Assembly (NCBI GenBank): GCA_046732465.1 | Contig: JBKPND010000073.1 | Span: 1-16,402, forward strand | Direction: 5' to 3' | Source of the DNA: DASUPK01 sp046732465 | Lineage (GTDB): Bacteria > Actinomycetota > Thermoleophilia > Solirubrobacterales > 70-9 | DNA length: 16,402 nt | Shown here: one piece after another, positions 1 to 7,222 of the stretch | Position numbering within the stretch: the first letter of the stretch is position 1 | How the letters are laid out: every line of letters starts with the position of its first letter | Position numbers and translations under genes: made by a program | Notes under the pieces: model-generated | Database searches by the model: none | The model's input: the letters and a program-made list of their open reading frames with translations, nothing else | What the model was told of the DNA's origin: nothing

Positions 1-200
1 AACGACACCCGCGTGCGCGTCGACGGCTTCTCGAAGATCAGCCCCACGGAGCGGCCTGCCAGCGAGTCCCGTCCCTCGCCCCGACCACGGCCGCGCTTGA
101 GTTGCTCGGCCCGCTCGAGGAGGGCGAGAAGCTCCTCACGGTCGAGTTCCTCCCCGGTGAGGAAGTCACTTACGGGAAGCCGGGCGGTCGGTGGGACCAT
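1..200 (-). CDS. argF: Ornithine carbamoyltransferase, N-terminal part (cut by window edge)
   Basis: Reading leftward from an ATG at 200-198 gives 66 codons with no stop before the edge. The protein begins MVPPTARLPVSDFLTGEELD and reaches EKPSTRTRVS. The FLTGEEL opening and the STRTR carbamoyl-phosphate-binding loop (residues 60-64) are hallmarks of ornithine carbamoyltransferase, which makes citrulline from ornithine and carbamoyl phosphate in cytosolic arginine synthesis. Aspartate carbamoyltransferase shares STRTR but usually not the FLTGEEL start, so I favour argF. About 80% of the gene, including the ornithine-binding region, lies outside the window. It diverges from the EEP-fold gene across only 21 bases, and its candidate -10 (TAGTAT, 216-211) leaves almost no leader. 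Confidence 0.88.
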   Translation of the reverse strand, partial: MVPPTARLPVSDFLTGEELDREELLALLERAEQLKRGRGRGEGRDSLAGRSVGLIFEKPSTRTRVS

Positions 201-209
201 CGAGGCGCC

Positions 210-215
210 GATACT
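210..215 (+). promoter_or_regulatory. Candidate leaderless -10 element for the EEP-fold gene
   Basis: GATACT is followed by exactly 6 bases and then the GTG at 222. This places the predicted transcription start on the start codon. The same geometry recurs at 5645, 7411, 10058 and 15418. It overlaps the argF -10 on the other strand. Confidence 0.5.
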
Positions 216-216
216 A
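211..216 (-). promoter_or_regulatory. Candidate -10 element for argF
   Basis: TAGTAT on the minus strand ends 10 bases before the argF ATG. Usual -10 to start-site spacing predicts transcription beginning 3-4 bases before the ATG, a nearly leaderless mRNA. It overlaps the plus-strand GATACT of the divergent gene. No convincing -35 was seen. Confidence 0.45.
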
Positions 217-221
217 GGGCC

Positions 222-1040
222 GTGCAGCTCACCGCGATGACCTGGAATGTGTTCCACGGCCGCGACTGGCCGCCCGAGCCGGATCTCCAGATTCGGGCCC
301 ACAAGGGCAACTTCCGCCGCGGTCCCCGCCTCGGCGAGCACTACGAGCAGACGAACTGGGACCTCCTCGACCACTTCGCCTCCCTGATCCGCGGCATCGC
401 CTGGGACGTGGCGCTCTTCCAGGAGTTTCCGCCGGCGTGGAAACGCAGGCTGGCCACCGCCTGCGGCGCCGAGGCCCACCGGGCATGCACCGCCCGCAAC
501 TGGTTCCAGCCCCTCACCTCCCTGATCGGACGCTGGCGCCCGGACCTGCTCGGCGCCTGGGAGGGCGGCTCGAACACCACCCTCGTTCGTCCTGCCGTGG
601 GACCGATCGCGGAGCGCCATCGCATCGTCTTGACCCGGAGGCCGGAGACCCGCGTTATGGCCCTGACCCGCATGGGATCCGGCCTGAGCGTGGCGAACCT
701 CCATGTCAGCACCAATCCGTTCTCGGCGGAACGCGAGCTGCTGGACGCCGCCGAGCGCGCAACCACCATGGCGGGATCGGGGCCCCTGATCTTCGGCGGC
801 GACTTCAACGTCCGGCCGAAGGCGAGCGGGGTCTTCGACCAGCTGGAGGACCGCTATGGCCTTGCTCCTCGGACCGCGCCGGATCGGCTCAGCCACGTGC
901 TCGTGCGCGGCCTCGAGGTGATCGAGCACCCCCGGGCCCTGCCTCCGGAGGCTCGCGATGTCAAGGATCCCTCGACGGGGCTGCTGATCCGCCTCTCCGA
1001 CCACAACCCCGTGATTGGAAAGTTCTCCCGTATGGGATAG
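222..1040 (+). CDS. Endonuclease/exonuclease/phosphatase (EEP) superfamily protein
   Basis: 272 residues. EEP-fold motifs appear in order: TWNVFHG (residues 7-13, metal-binding Asn), FQEFP (66-70, metal-binding Glu), NLHVST (159-164, catalytic His region), GGDFNVRP (192-199, Asp and Asn) and the terminal SDHNPV (259-264, Asp-His pair). The fold hydrolyses phosphodiesters or phosphomonoesters of nucleic acids, inositol phosphates or lipids; sequence alone does not choose the substrate. No signal peptide is visible, so it is probably cytosolic. I chose GTG 222 because the first motif follows at once and a -10-like GATACT sits 6 bases upstream. ATG 237 is the alternative, and longer starts would run into argF. 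The next gene starts 8 bases downstream, so the two are probably cotranscribed. Confidence 0.82.
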   Translation: MQLTAMTWNVFHGRDWPPEPDLQIRAHKGNFRRGPRLGEHYEQTNWDLLDHFASLIRGIAWDVALFQEFPPAWKRRLATACGAEAHRACTARNWFQPLTSLIGRWRPDLLGAWEGGSNTTLVRPAVGPIAERHRIVLTRRPETRVMALTRMGSGLSVANLHVSTNPFSAERELLDAAERATTMAGSGPLIFGGDFNVRPKASGVFDQLEDRYGLAPRTAPDRLSHVLVRGLEVIEHPRALPPEARDVKDPSTGLLIRLSDHNPVIGKFSRMG

Positions 1041-1048
1041 TCCGGGCG

Positions 1049-1606
1049 ATGGTGGAGGCGTCGAGGGGAGAAGAGGGAAGCGCGGGGTCGGTGGGGAGCT
1101 CCCGGGCCGAGCAGAGCGTGCAGGCTTTCCGCGAAGCCCTCGAGAAGAGCGTCACGATCTCCCGCGACCGCCTCCAGGAGGTGATCGACGACGCGGTGCG
1201 GCGCGGCCGCATGACCCGCGGCGACGCGGACGAGATGGTCGGCCGCCTGGTCACTCGCGGGCGCGATCAGGCCGACGACCTGCTCGGCCAGCTCGAGCGC
1301 CTCCTCGCACAGGTTCGGGAGGCTCCGGCTCGGGCGCGCCAGCAGGCCGGCGCCCGCGCGCAGGAGGCCCGCAAGCGAGCCGTCAAGGCGGTGGACAAGC
1401 CGCTCGCCGGCGCCGACCGCGTCCGTCGCGCGGCCCGGGTCCCCGGCTTTCCGATCACCGCCTACGACCAGCTCACCGCTCGGCAGATCGACCGCCGGCT
1501 CCAGAAGCTCAGCCGGGCGGAGCTTCGCCGGATCCGCGACTACGAGCGGCGCAACAAGGCACGCAAGGGCGTCCTGCGCGCCGTCGATCGCAAGCTGCAG
1601 GACTAG
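1049..1606 (+). CDS. Helical protein with DUF8129-like C-terminal domain
   Basis: 185 residues, rich in Ala, Arg and Glu, with no membrane segment. Residues about 20-130 look like continuous amphipathic helix or coiled coil, recalling phasins and lipid-droplet-associated proteins. Residues about 134-184 carry a YDQLTARQIDRRL...LSRAELRRIRDYERRNKAR pattern. I recognise this as the short C-terminal domain (DUF8129 type) found in many actinobacterial surface- or droplet-associated proteins. The function is unproven. The ATG at 1049 lies 8 bases after the EEP stop with only a weak ribosome site, suggesting cotranscription. Its TAG stop shares a CTAG with the stop of the convergent gene. That neighbour is also a phasin-like helical protein, so a shared structural role is possible. 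Confidence 0.72.
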   Translation: MVEASRGEEGSAGSVGSSRAEQSVQAFREALEKSVTISRDRLQEVIDDAVRRGRMTRGDADEMVGRLVTRGRDQADDLLGQLERLLAQVREAPARARQQAGARAQEARKRAVKAVDKPLAGADRVRRAARVPGFPITAYDQLTARQIDRRLQKLSRAELRRIRDYERRNKARKGVLRAVDRKLQD

Positions 1607-1926
1607 GGTGAGCTACTGAGCGCCTTGCGGCGCTCGTCGATCTCCTTGGCGAGCTCGTCGAGCGACACCGCCGAGGTCTGAGCGCGAATGGCAAGCTTGC
1701 CGAGCTCCTTGCGCACGTCCTCGGTCGCCTTGTCCAGGGTGTCGCGCCAGCTCGAGACCTGGTCCTGGGCCCGAGAGGTCGCACCGCCCGACGCGTCCTT
1801 CAGCCGTGCCACGGCCGAATCGATGTTGGAGCGCACGTCACCCGTCGCCTTCTCGCCGGCCGACCGCAGGTCGTCGATCGCCTTCTGGATCTGGTCGCGG
1901 ACGCCACCACTCTCGCTTGCTTCCAC
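1603..1926 (-). CDS. Small helical, phasin-like hypothetical protein
   Basis: 107 residues from a GTG at 1926-1924, with a perfect AGGAGG 6 bases upstream. The sequence is charged and Ala/Ser/Asp/Lys-rich, lacks Cys and His, and has only one Trp. Its heptad-like spacing (for example IQKAIDDLRSAGEKATGDVR) predicts an almost wholly helical coiled-coil protein without signal peptide or membrane segment. I do not recognise a named family; phasin-like granule proteins and apolipoprotein-like helical proteins are the closest in character. It is convergent with the DUF8129-like gene, and both TAG stops lie in one CTAG. The strong ribosome site supports real expression. Confidence 0.7.
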   Translation of the reverse strand: MEASESGGVRDQIQKAIDDLRSAGEKATGDVRSNIDSAVARLKDASGGATSRAQDQVSSWRDTLDKATEDVRKELGKLAIRAQTSAVSLDELAKEIDERRKALSSSP

Positions 1927-1932
1927 CTTGGA

Positions 1933-1938
1933 CCTCCT
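1933..1938 (-). promoter_or_regulatory. Strong ribosome binding site (AGGAGG)
   Basis: AGGAGG on the minus strand lies 6 bases before the GTG at 1926. It fixes the start of the small helical protein and contrasts with the many apparently leaderless starts here. Confidence 0.7.
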
Positions 1939-1967
1939 GCTCGGGATTCCCGGAAACTGCGGCCAAG

Positions 1968-1973
1968 CCTATA
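1968..1973 (-). promoter_or_regulatory. Possible -10 element (TATAGG)
   Basis: TATAGG on the minus strand would give a leader of roughly 35 bases that includes the AGGAGG site. It lies in the 59-base gap after the peptidase stop. Only the TATA core matches, and no -35 was identified. Confidence 0.3.
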
Positions 1974-1985
1974 CCCGGCGGATGC

Positions 1986-3479
1986 CTAGCTCAGTTCGGT
2001 AGCCAGCCGGCCGAAATCGAGCTCGCGCCCCGTGACCTCGCCGAGGAGCTGCTCCGCGTCGAGCGACTGCCCGCGGGCCCACAGTCCTCTGAGCCACTCG
2101 CCCGCTTCGCCGCTCGCAGACCAATCGTCCCCGAACCGCTCGCCCAGCTCCGCGCGCCAATCCACCTCCAGGGCCCAGGCCCGCAGGTAGCAGGCCACGT
2201 AGAACCCCGGGTCGACGTCGGAGAGCCAGGTCTCGCGCGGCCAGTCGACGCCGATGTGCTGCCCGAGCAGGCGGGCGTAGCGCTCCGGCATCGCCCCGAG
2301 GTCGGCATCGGGCCCGTGCAGCTCGACCTCATAGGCGATCTTCGCCGAGTAGCGCCGCAGGAACACCAGCCGGGAGGCCCGGGCGTGCTCGATGGCCCCC
2401 TCAACCCGGTCGGCACTCAGAACGCGATCCAGCCACGCGGGACTCGCGGTCAGCCCCTCGAGCAGGAAGGCGTAGGACTCCGTGACGGAGTTGTCCCCGA
2501 GGTGGCGGAACTCGAAGGCGAGCTCGTCATCGGTGCAGGCGTAGTGCTCCGCATGACCGGCCTCGTGAAAGAGCGCCGCGAAGTCCTCCCGACCGCCGAT
2601 CGGAGGCATCACCAGGTAGACCTCGGCCGGCACCCGCGGCGTCGAGCAGAAGGCACGCGGGCTCTTCGTTGGCCTCGGCTCGGTGTCGAGGATGACGTTC
2701 GACTGGGCCGCCAGATCGATGCCCATGCCGGCGAGGGTCTCCTGCAGCGCCGGCACCATCCGCTCTCCGGGAAAGAGCGGGTCGAGTTGCGGAGCGCGGA
2801 AGAAGCGGGACAGGTCGGAGCGCCGCAGCTCGCCGAGCCGGAGTCCAACGGTTCGCTCGAGCTCGGGATCGAGGATCGCGGCGTAGCCCGGCTCGGTCGC
2901 CTCCTCGAAGCGCTTCAGGTCCGCCGCGAGTCCCCTGAGATCGACGGCACGGAGGTCCGAGTAGGCATCGAGGTAGGAAGGCCAGCCGAGCCCCGAGCAG
3001 GCGGAGTGCACGCTCTCCAGCGCCTCTAGGTGAAGCGGGTTGAGCCGCTCGGCGAGCACGGCGTTGCGGGCCGCCTCGATCTCCGCGCGGCGCTCGGAGT
3101 CCGGCTCGTTGGCCTGCACTACCGGCGCCATCCGGTACGCGATCGCCTCGCCGCCGACCTCGACCTCGAGGGACGCCTCCAGGTCCGCCAGCCGCGCCTC
3201 GAGAGCCCGCGTAATCGAACCCAGGTGGCCGGCCAGCGCGAACTGGTGGAGATAGCGCAGGCGTACCTGCTCCTCGTCCCGCGCATCGTGCCTCGCCTCG
3301 CCGACGCGCTCGAGCGCCTCCCGATCGAAGAGCGCCTCATGTCTCTCGTAGATCGGTTCGATCTCGAGATCGGGCTTGTGCCCGGCTCCCTGCAGGTAGT
3401 ACTCGCGGTCGATCTCCTCCAGGAAGCGCTCCGCGTCCCGCCGGTATTCGTCCAGGTCCCAGGCTGCCAACGGCTGCAA
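1986..3479 (-). CDS. M3-like zinc metallopeptidase
   Basis: 497 residues from the TTG at 3479. The zinc site is HEAGH (residues 305-309). A Glu in the VTESYAFLLEG stretch (E334) lies 29 residues after the first His, the same spacing as in thimet oligopeptidase/M3 enzymes. The long helical N-terminal half and downstream Tyr/His-rich region (about 378-435) fit the M3 fold, whose members cleave short peptides in the cytosol. No signal peptide is seen. The start is uncertain. TTG 3479 leaves 13 bases to the divergent methyltransferase. TTG 3470 fits a near-leaderless reading behind TATCGT (3484-3479). GTG 3509 would overlap the neighbour by 17 bases. Exact substrates are unknown; oligoendopeptidase-like activity is inferred from the family. 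Confidence 0.8.
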   Translation of the reverse strand: MQPLAAWDLDEYRRDAERFLEEIDREYYLQGAGHKPDLEIEPIYERHEALFDREALERVGEARHDARDEEQVRLRYLHQFALAGHLGSITRALEARLADLEASLEVEVGGEAIAYRMAPVVQANEPDSERRAEIEAARNAVLAERLNPLHLEALESVHSACSGLGWPSYLDAYSDLRAVDLRGLAADLKRFEEATEPGYAAILDPELERTVGLRLGELRRSDLSRFFRAPQLDPLFPGERMVPALQETLAGMGIDLAAQSNVILDTEPRPTKSPRAFCSTPRVPAEVYLVMPPIGGREDFAALFHEAGHAEHYACTDDELAFEFRHLGDNSVTESYAFLLEGLTASPAWLDRVLSADRVEGAIEHARASRLVFLRRYSAKIAYEVELHGPDADLGAMPERYARLLGQHIGVDWPRETWLSDVDPGFYVACYLRAWALEVDWRAELGERFGDDWSASGEAGEWLRGLWARGQSLDAEQLLGEVTGRELDFGRLATELS

Positions 3480-3492
3480 CGATAGGCCGGAG

Positions 3493-4860
3493 ATGGCCGA
3501 GGACCTCACGACCCGGGAACGCCCGACACTCGAGGCACAAGAGCGCCCGCGGCGCGGCGAGCTGCTCACGCTCGACGTGGAGTCGCTCGCCTACGGCGGC
3601 AAGGGCATCGCACGCCGGAACGGCTACGTCGTCTTCATAGCCGGCGCCCTGCCAGGGGATCGCGTCCGAGCGGAGGTGTCGAAGGCGAAGCGCGGCTACG
3701 CCGAGGCCTCCGCCATCCAGCTGATCCGCGAATCGCCCGACCGTGTCCCTCCGCGCTGCGATCACGGCGGCGAGCCCTGTCCCGGCGCCCCCTGGCAGTC
3801 GCTGCCCTATGACCAACAGCTTCGCCACAAGCAGTCCCAGGTCGAGGACGCGCTCGTCCGTCTCGGCGGTCTCGAGGGCTTCGAGCTGGAGGAGATCGAG
3901 CCTGCGGTCGAGCGGTGGCGCTACCGCAACAAGCTGGAGTACTCGTTCGGGGAGCGGGATGGGGAGCTCGTTCTCGGCTTCCATCCCCGCGGCCGCTGGG
4001 ACCTGGTGGTGGGCGCCGAGGACTGCCAGCTCGCCTCCGAGCGGAACAACCAGCTCCGCAACCAGATCCGCGGCTGGGCGGCGACCGAAGGGCTGCCCGC
4101 CTACGACCGCCGCTCGGGCGCCGGGACGCTCCGTAACCTGGCCGTCCGGGAGGGCCGCCGGACCGGACAGCTGCAGTCCCGGCTGGTCACCTCAGCCGCC
4201 GAGATCCCGCGGCCGCCCGTCGATCTGCACACGATCGTCGAGGGCAGCGGCGGCGGCACGGACGGTCCCACCGGGGCCCTCGGCCGCGAGCACCTCGAGG
4301 AGGAGCTCTGCGGACTGCGCTTCCGGATTTCCCACAACGCGTTCTTTCAGACCAACACCGAGATGGCGGAGCGCCTCTACGGGATCGCGGCCGAGATGGC
4401 CGGACTCACGGGATCCGAGCGCGTCTACGACCTCTTCTGCGGCATCGGCACGCTCGGGCTCAGCCTCGCCGCGCGGGCCGGGGAGGTATGGGGAGTCGAG
4501 ATCGTTCCCGAGGCGGTCGCCGACGCCGCGGAGAACGCGCGATTCAACGGAATCGGGAACGCCCACTTCCGCGCCGGCGATGCGCGCAAGGAGATCCGCC
4601 CGCTGCTCGAGGATGGCGGCCGCCCCGACGTCGTGGCCGTGGACCCGCCCCGCGCCGGGCTCTCCAAGAAGGTGGTGCGGCGGGTGATCGAGTGCAATGC
4701 GCCGCGCATCGTCTACGTCTCCTGCAACCCAACCACCCTCGCCCCCAATGCAGCGCAGCTCTCGGAGGCCGGCTATAGGGTCCGCCGGGTGAAGCCCGTC
4801 GACATGTTTCCCCAGACCCCGCACATCGAGTGCGTGGCGCTCCTGGAGAAGACAGGGTGA
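3493..4860 (+). CDS. TRAM-domain RNA (uracil-C5) methyltransferase, RlmD/TrmA family
   Basis: 455 residues. A TRAM RNA-binding domain comes first (about 22-80), then a cysteine-containing insert. The Rossmann methyltransferase domain has AFFQTN (283-288), the SAM loop DLFCGIGTLGLSLA (313-326), DPPRAGLS (384-391), the nucleophile Cys in YVSCNPTTL (C411) and the terminal HIECVALLEK, whose Glu is the usual general base. The family methylates C5 of uridine in 23S rRNA or tRNA using SAM. Sequence does not decide between U747, U1939 and tRNA U54. Family Fe-S enzymes have four cluster cysteines; I see C89, C96 and C178 but Ala at the expected third position (A99). ATG 3493 is the first start in frame, with GGAG directly before it. 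The LLM gene overlaps its stop. Confidence 0.9.
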   Translation: MAEDLTTRERPTLEAQERPRRGELLTLDVESLAYGGKGIARRNGYVVFIAGALPGDRVRAEVSKAKRGYAEASAIQLIRESPDRVPPRCDHGGEPCPGAPWQSLPYDQQLRHKQSQVEDALVRLGGLEGFELEEIEPAVERWRYRNKLEYSFGERDGELVLGFHPRGRWDLVVGAEDCQLASERNNQLRNQIRGWAATEGLPAYDRRSGAGTLRNLAVREGRRTGQLQSRLVTSAAEIPRPPVDLHTIVEGSGGGTDGPTGALGREHLEEELCGLRFRISHNAFFQTNTEMAERLYGIAAEMAGLTGSERVYDLFCGIGTLGLSLAARAGEVWGVEIVPEAVADAAENARFNGIGNAHFRAGDARKEIRPLLEDGGRPDVVAVDPPRAGLSKKVVRRVIECNAPRIVYVSCNPTTLAPNAAQLSEAGYRVRRVKPVDMFPQTPHIECVALLEKTG

Positions 4861-5639
4861 GCCGGGGGTTCGGCGTCACCGCCGGCCTCGACCCCGAGAT
4901 CGCGAGCCCGCTGGCCGCGCGCTGTCAGGAGCTCGGCTACAGCTCGATGTGGTCCAATGACCATCCCGGGGCCAAAGGCCTGGAGACGCTGGCGGAGTAC
5001 GCGAAGGGCGCCGACCGCATCGAACTCGGCGTCGCCGTCATCGCCCTGGACCGCCAATCCCCGGACGAGATCGCGGCGGACATCGAGCGTCTCGGCCTCG
5101 ACCGTGGCCGGCTCTGGCTCGGCCTGGGAGCCGGCTTCAAGGAGAAGCCGCTGACCGCGATGCGCCAGGCCCTGCCCGGGCTTCGCGAGGCGCTGCCCGG
5201 CATCCGCCTGGTCCTCGCCGCGATGGGCCCGAAGATGTCCGCCTTCGGCGGAGCGGAGTGGGACGGCGTCTTCTTCAACTGGATGACGCCCGAGTTCGCC
5301 GCCCAGGCGCGGCGGTGGGTCGAGGGCGGAGCAAGCGAGGCGGGCAGGGAGCCGCCGCCGATCTTCGGGTACGTGCGCACAGCCGTCGGCCCCGATGCGG
5401 AGGAGCGGCTCGCCAAGGACGAGTCCTTCTACCGCGACCTGCACCAGGGCTACCGAAGCCACTTCGCTCGCCAGGGGGCGCCGGAGGGAACGGTGGGCGT
5501 GGCGGCCGAGAGCGCCGGCGTCGCCCAGGAGGAGCTCTCCCGCTACCGCGCGCTGGACACGGTCGTGGTCCGGGCCCTCGCCAGCGCCACCTTCGAGGAC
5601 ATGTCGGCGCTGGCGGAAGCGGCCGCGCCCGGGGTCTAG
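4857..5639 (+). CDS. LLM-class flavin/F420-dependent oxidoreductase
   Basis: 260 residues from a GTG overlapping the methyltransferase TGA (GTGA at 4857-4860), with GGAG a suitable distance upstream. The protein reads as a luciferase-like TIM barrel: GFGVTAGLDPEIASPLAARC at the start, LGYSSMWSNDHPG after the first strand, IELGVAVIALDRQSPDEIAAD in the middle and GRLWLGLGAG closely after. These are typical of bacterial luciferase-family monooxygenases and F420-dependent reductases. At 260 residues it is shorter than the common 300-350, so part of the insertion region may be missing. Cofactor (FMN or F420) and substrate cannot be read from sequence. It is translationally coupled to the methyltransferase, but a functional link is not obvious. 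Confidence 0.75.
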   Translation: MSRGFGVTAGLDPEIASPLAARCQELGYSSMWSNDHPGAKGLETLAEYAKGADRIELGVAVIALDRQSPDEIAADIERLGLDRGRLWLGLGAGFKEKPLTAMRQALPGLREALPGIRLVLAAMGPKMSAFGGAEWDGVFFNWMTPEFAAQARRWVEGGASEAGREPPPIFGYVRTAVGPDAEERLAKDESFYRDLHQGYRSHFARQGAPEGTVGVAAESAGVAQEELSRYRALDTVVVRALASATFEDMSALAEAAAPGV

Positions 5640-5644
5640 GTCGG

Positions 5645-5650
5645 CATACT
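5645..5650 (+). promoter_or_regulatory. Candidate leaderless -10 element for the GH5 gene
   Basis: CATACT, then exactly 6 bases, then GTG 5657. It lies just after the LLM stop, in the 17-base gap, so the GH5 gene probably has its own start of transcription as well as possible read-through. Confidence 0.5.
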
Positions 5651-5656
5651 GCGCGC

Positions 5657-7222
5657 GTGTCCGGTGTGAGGAGAGCGGTGGGCCTCGCCCTCTCGGCGGT
5701 CCTGGCCCTGACCTTTCTCTGCGCGAGTGCCTGGGCGGGTCCCACCACGCCACTGGGGCATTCCGGGCGCTGGATCATCGATGCCAAGGGGCGCGTGGTG
5801 ATCCTGCACGGCGTCAACATGGTCTTCAAGCGACCCCCCTACTACCCGGCGGCCACCGGTTTCGGCACGGACGACGCCGCCTTCCTGAAGCGGAACGGAT
5901 TCAACGTCGTCCGCCTCGGCGTGATCTACGGGGGCGTCGAGCCCAACCCCGGGAGCTACGACGACGGCTACCTGAACCAGATCGCCGCGACCGAGTCGAC
6001 CCTCGCCAGGCACGACATCTTCAGCCAGCTCGACTTCCACCAGGACATGTACAACGAGCGCTTCCAGGGCGAGGGGTGGCCGGACTGGGCGGTGCAGGAC
6101 GACGGCCTGCCGAACCAGCCTCAGCTCGGCTTTCCCGGGAACTACTTCGGGATGCCCGCGGTGATCCGGGCGTTCGACCATTTCTGGGCGAACTCACCCG
6201 GCCCGGGGGGCGTCGGCCTTCAGGACCGCTACGCGGCCGCCTGGGGCCACGTCGCGGCCCGGTTCGCATCGGCGAAGCACACGGTCGGGTTCGACTTGCT
6301 CAACGAGCCCTGGCCCGGGACCCCCTGGGCCGGCTGCTTCACCCTGAACGGCTGTCCGGCTTTCGACATGGGCGCGATGGGGCCCTTCTACCGCCGGGTC
6401 TTCGACAGGATCAGGGCGGTCGAGCGCCAGAAGCTCGTCTGGTACGAGCCGAACGTCCTCTTCAACTTCGGCGCCGACACGAACATCCCGGCGCTCGGCG
6501 ACCCGGCCGCGGGCTTCAGCTTTCACTTCTACTGTACGCCGGGCGTCGCGGTGCCCCCGTACGACCTGGCGAGCTGCGACGAACAGAACGATCACGTCCT
6601 CTCCAATGCCGACAAGCGGTCACAGGCGACCGGGGACGCGCTGATGTTGAGCGAATTCGGTGCCACCGACGACTTGGCGACGATCCGGTCGAACGTCGCA
6701 CAGGCCGATCGCCACATGGTCTCCTGGGAGTACTGGCACTACTGCGAATGCCAGGACCCGACCACGGCCGGTTCAGGCGTGCAAGCGGTCGTCGTAGATC
6801 CGAGCCGATCGCCGACGGGCTCGAACGTCAAGCGGGCGAAGCTCGACGTCCTCTCGGAGCCCTATCCGCAGCTCGTCGCCGGCACACCGAGGGGCTGGCG
6901 GTTCGACCCGGCGACACGCATTTTCCACCTCACCTACTCGACCAAAGGTCCGGGCGGCAAGAGGTTCGCGCGTCGAGCGGGGAATGCCTCGAAGCGCTCG
7001 CTCAAGACACGGCGGACCGAGATCTTCCTCGGGTGGGCGCGCTATCCGAAGGGCTACCGCGTATCCGTGCGAGGCGGCGGGATCGCGTCGAAGCCGAAGG
7101 CCGGGGTGCTCAAGACGGTCGCCTGCCCGCGCCGGCGGAAGGTCACCGTGACCGTCGGCCCGCCGGGCTCCGGCGTCCACAAGCACACGAGCTGCAGGAT
7201 CCGGCCCAAGCGCCGGAGCTAG
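5657..7222 (+). CDS. Secreted GH5 glycoside hydrolase, endoglycoceramidase-like
   Basis: 521 residues. Residues 1-27 form a signal peptide (basic start, hydrophobic core, AWA before the likely cleavage). The catalytic (beta/alpha)8 barrel follows: a GRVVILHGVNMVFK entry, DFHQDM (126-131), acid/base Glu in LLNEPWPG (E217) and nucleophile Glu in LSEFGATDD (E333). HGVNM, DFHQDM and LNEPWPGTPW resemble endoglycoceramidase-type GH5 enzymes, which release glycans from glycosphingolipids or related glycolipids, more than cellulases. A basic region (about 410-521, with C490 and C513) forms a C-terminal beta-domain or wall-binding tail. GTG 5657 is preferred because the signal peptide begins there and CATACT lies 6 bases upstream. 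Its TAG shares a CTAG with the convergent zinc-ribbon gene. The substrate is inferred. Confidence 0.82.
   Translation: MSGVRRAVGLALSAVLALTFLCASAWAGPTTPLGHSGRWIIDAKGRVVILHGVNMVFKRPPYYPAATGFGTDDAAFLKRNGFNVVRLGVIYGGVEPNPGSYDDGYLNQIAATESTLARHDIFSQLDFHQDMYNERFQGEGWPDWAVQDDGLPNQPQLGFPGNYFGMPAVIRAFDHFWANSPGPGGVGLQDRYAAAWGHVAARFASAKHTVGFDLLNEPWPGTPWAGCFTLNGCPAFDMGAMGPFYRRVFDRIRAVERQKLVWYEPNVLFNFGADTNIPALGDPAAGFSFHFYCTPGVAVPPYDLASCDEQNDHVLSNADKRSQATGDALMLSEFGATDDLATIRSNVAQADRHMVSWEYWHYCECQDPTTAGSGVQAVVVDPSRSPTGSNVKRAKLDVLSEPYPQLVAGTPRGWRFDPATRIFHLTYSTKGPGGKRFARRAGNASKRSLKTRRTEIFLGWARYPKGYRVSVRGGGIASKPKAGVLKTVACPRRRKVTVTVGPPGSGVHKHTSCRIRPKRRS

Noticed and set aside
1806..3029. Long plus-strand open frame across the peptidase gene
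   Set aside because: It is antisense to the M3-like gene with HEAGH and the matching Glu. Its translation is low-complexity Arg/Pro/Gly/Val without motifs, as expected from a high-GC shadow frame.
3480..3569. N-terminal extension of the M3-like peptidase to 3569
   Set aside because: It would overlap the start of the divergent methyltransferase by 77 bases, and the added residues are Arg/Ser-rich with no family similarity.
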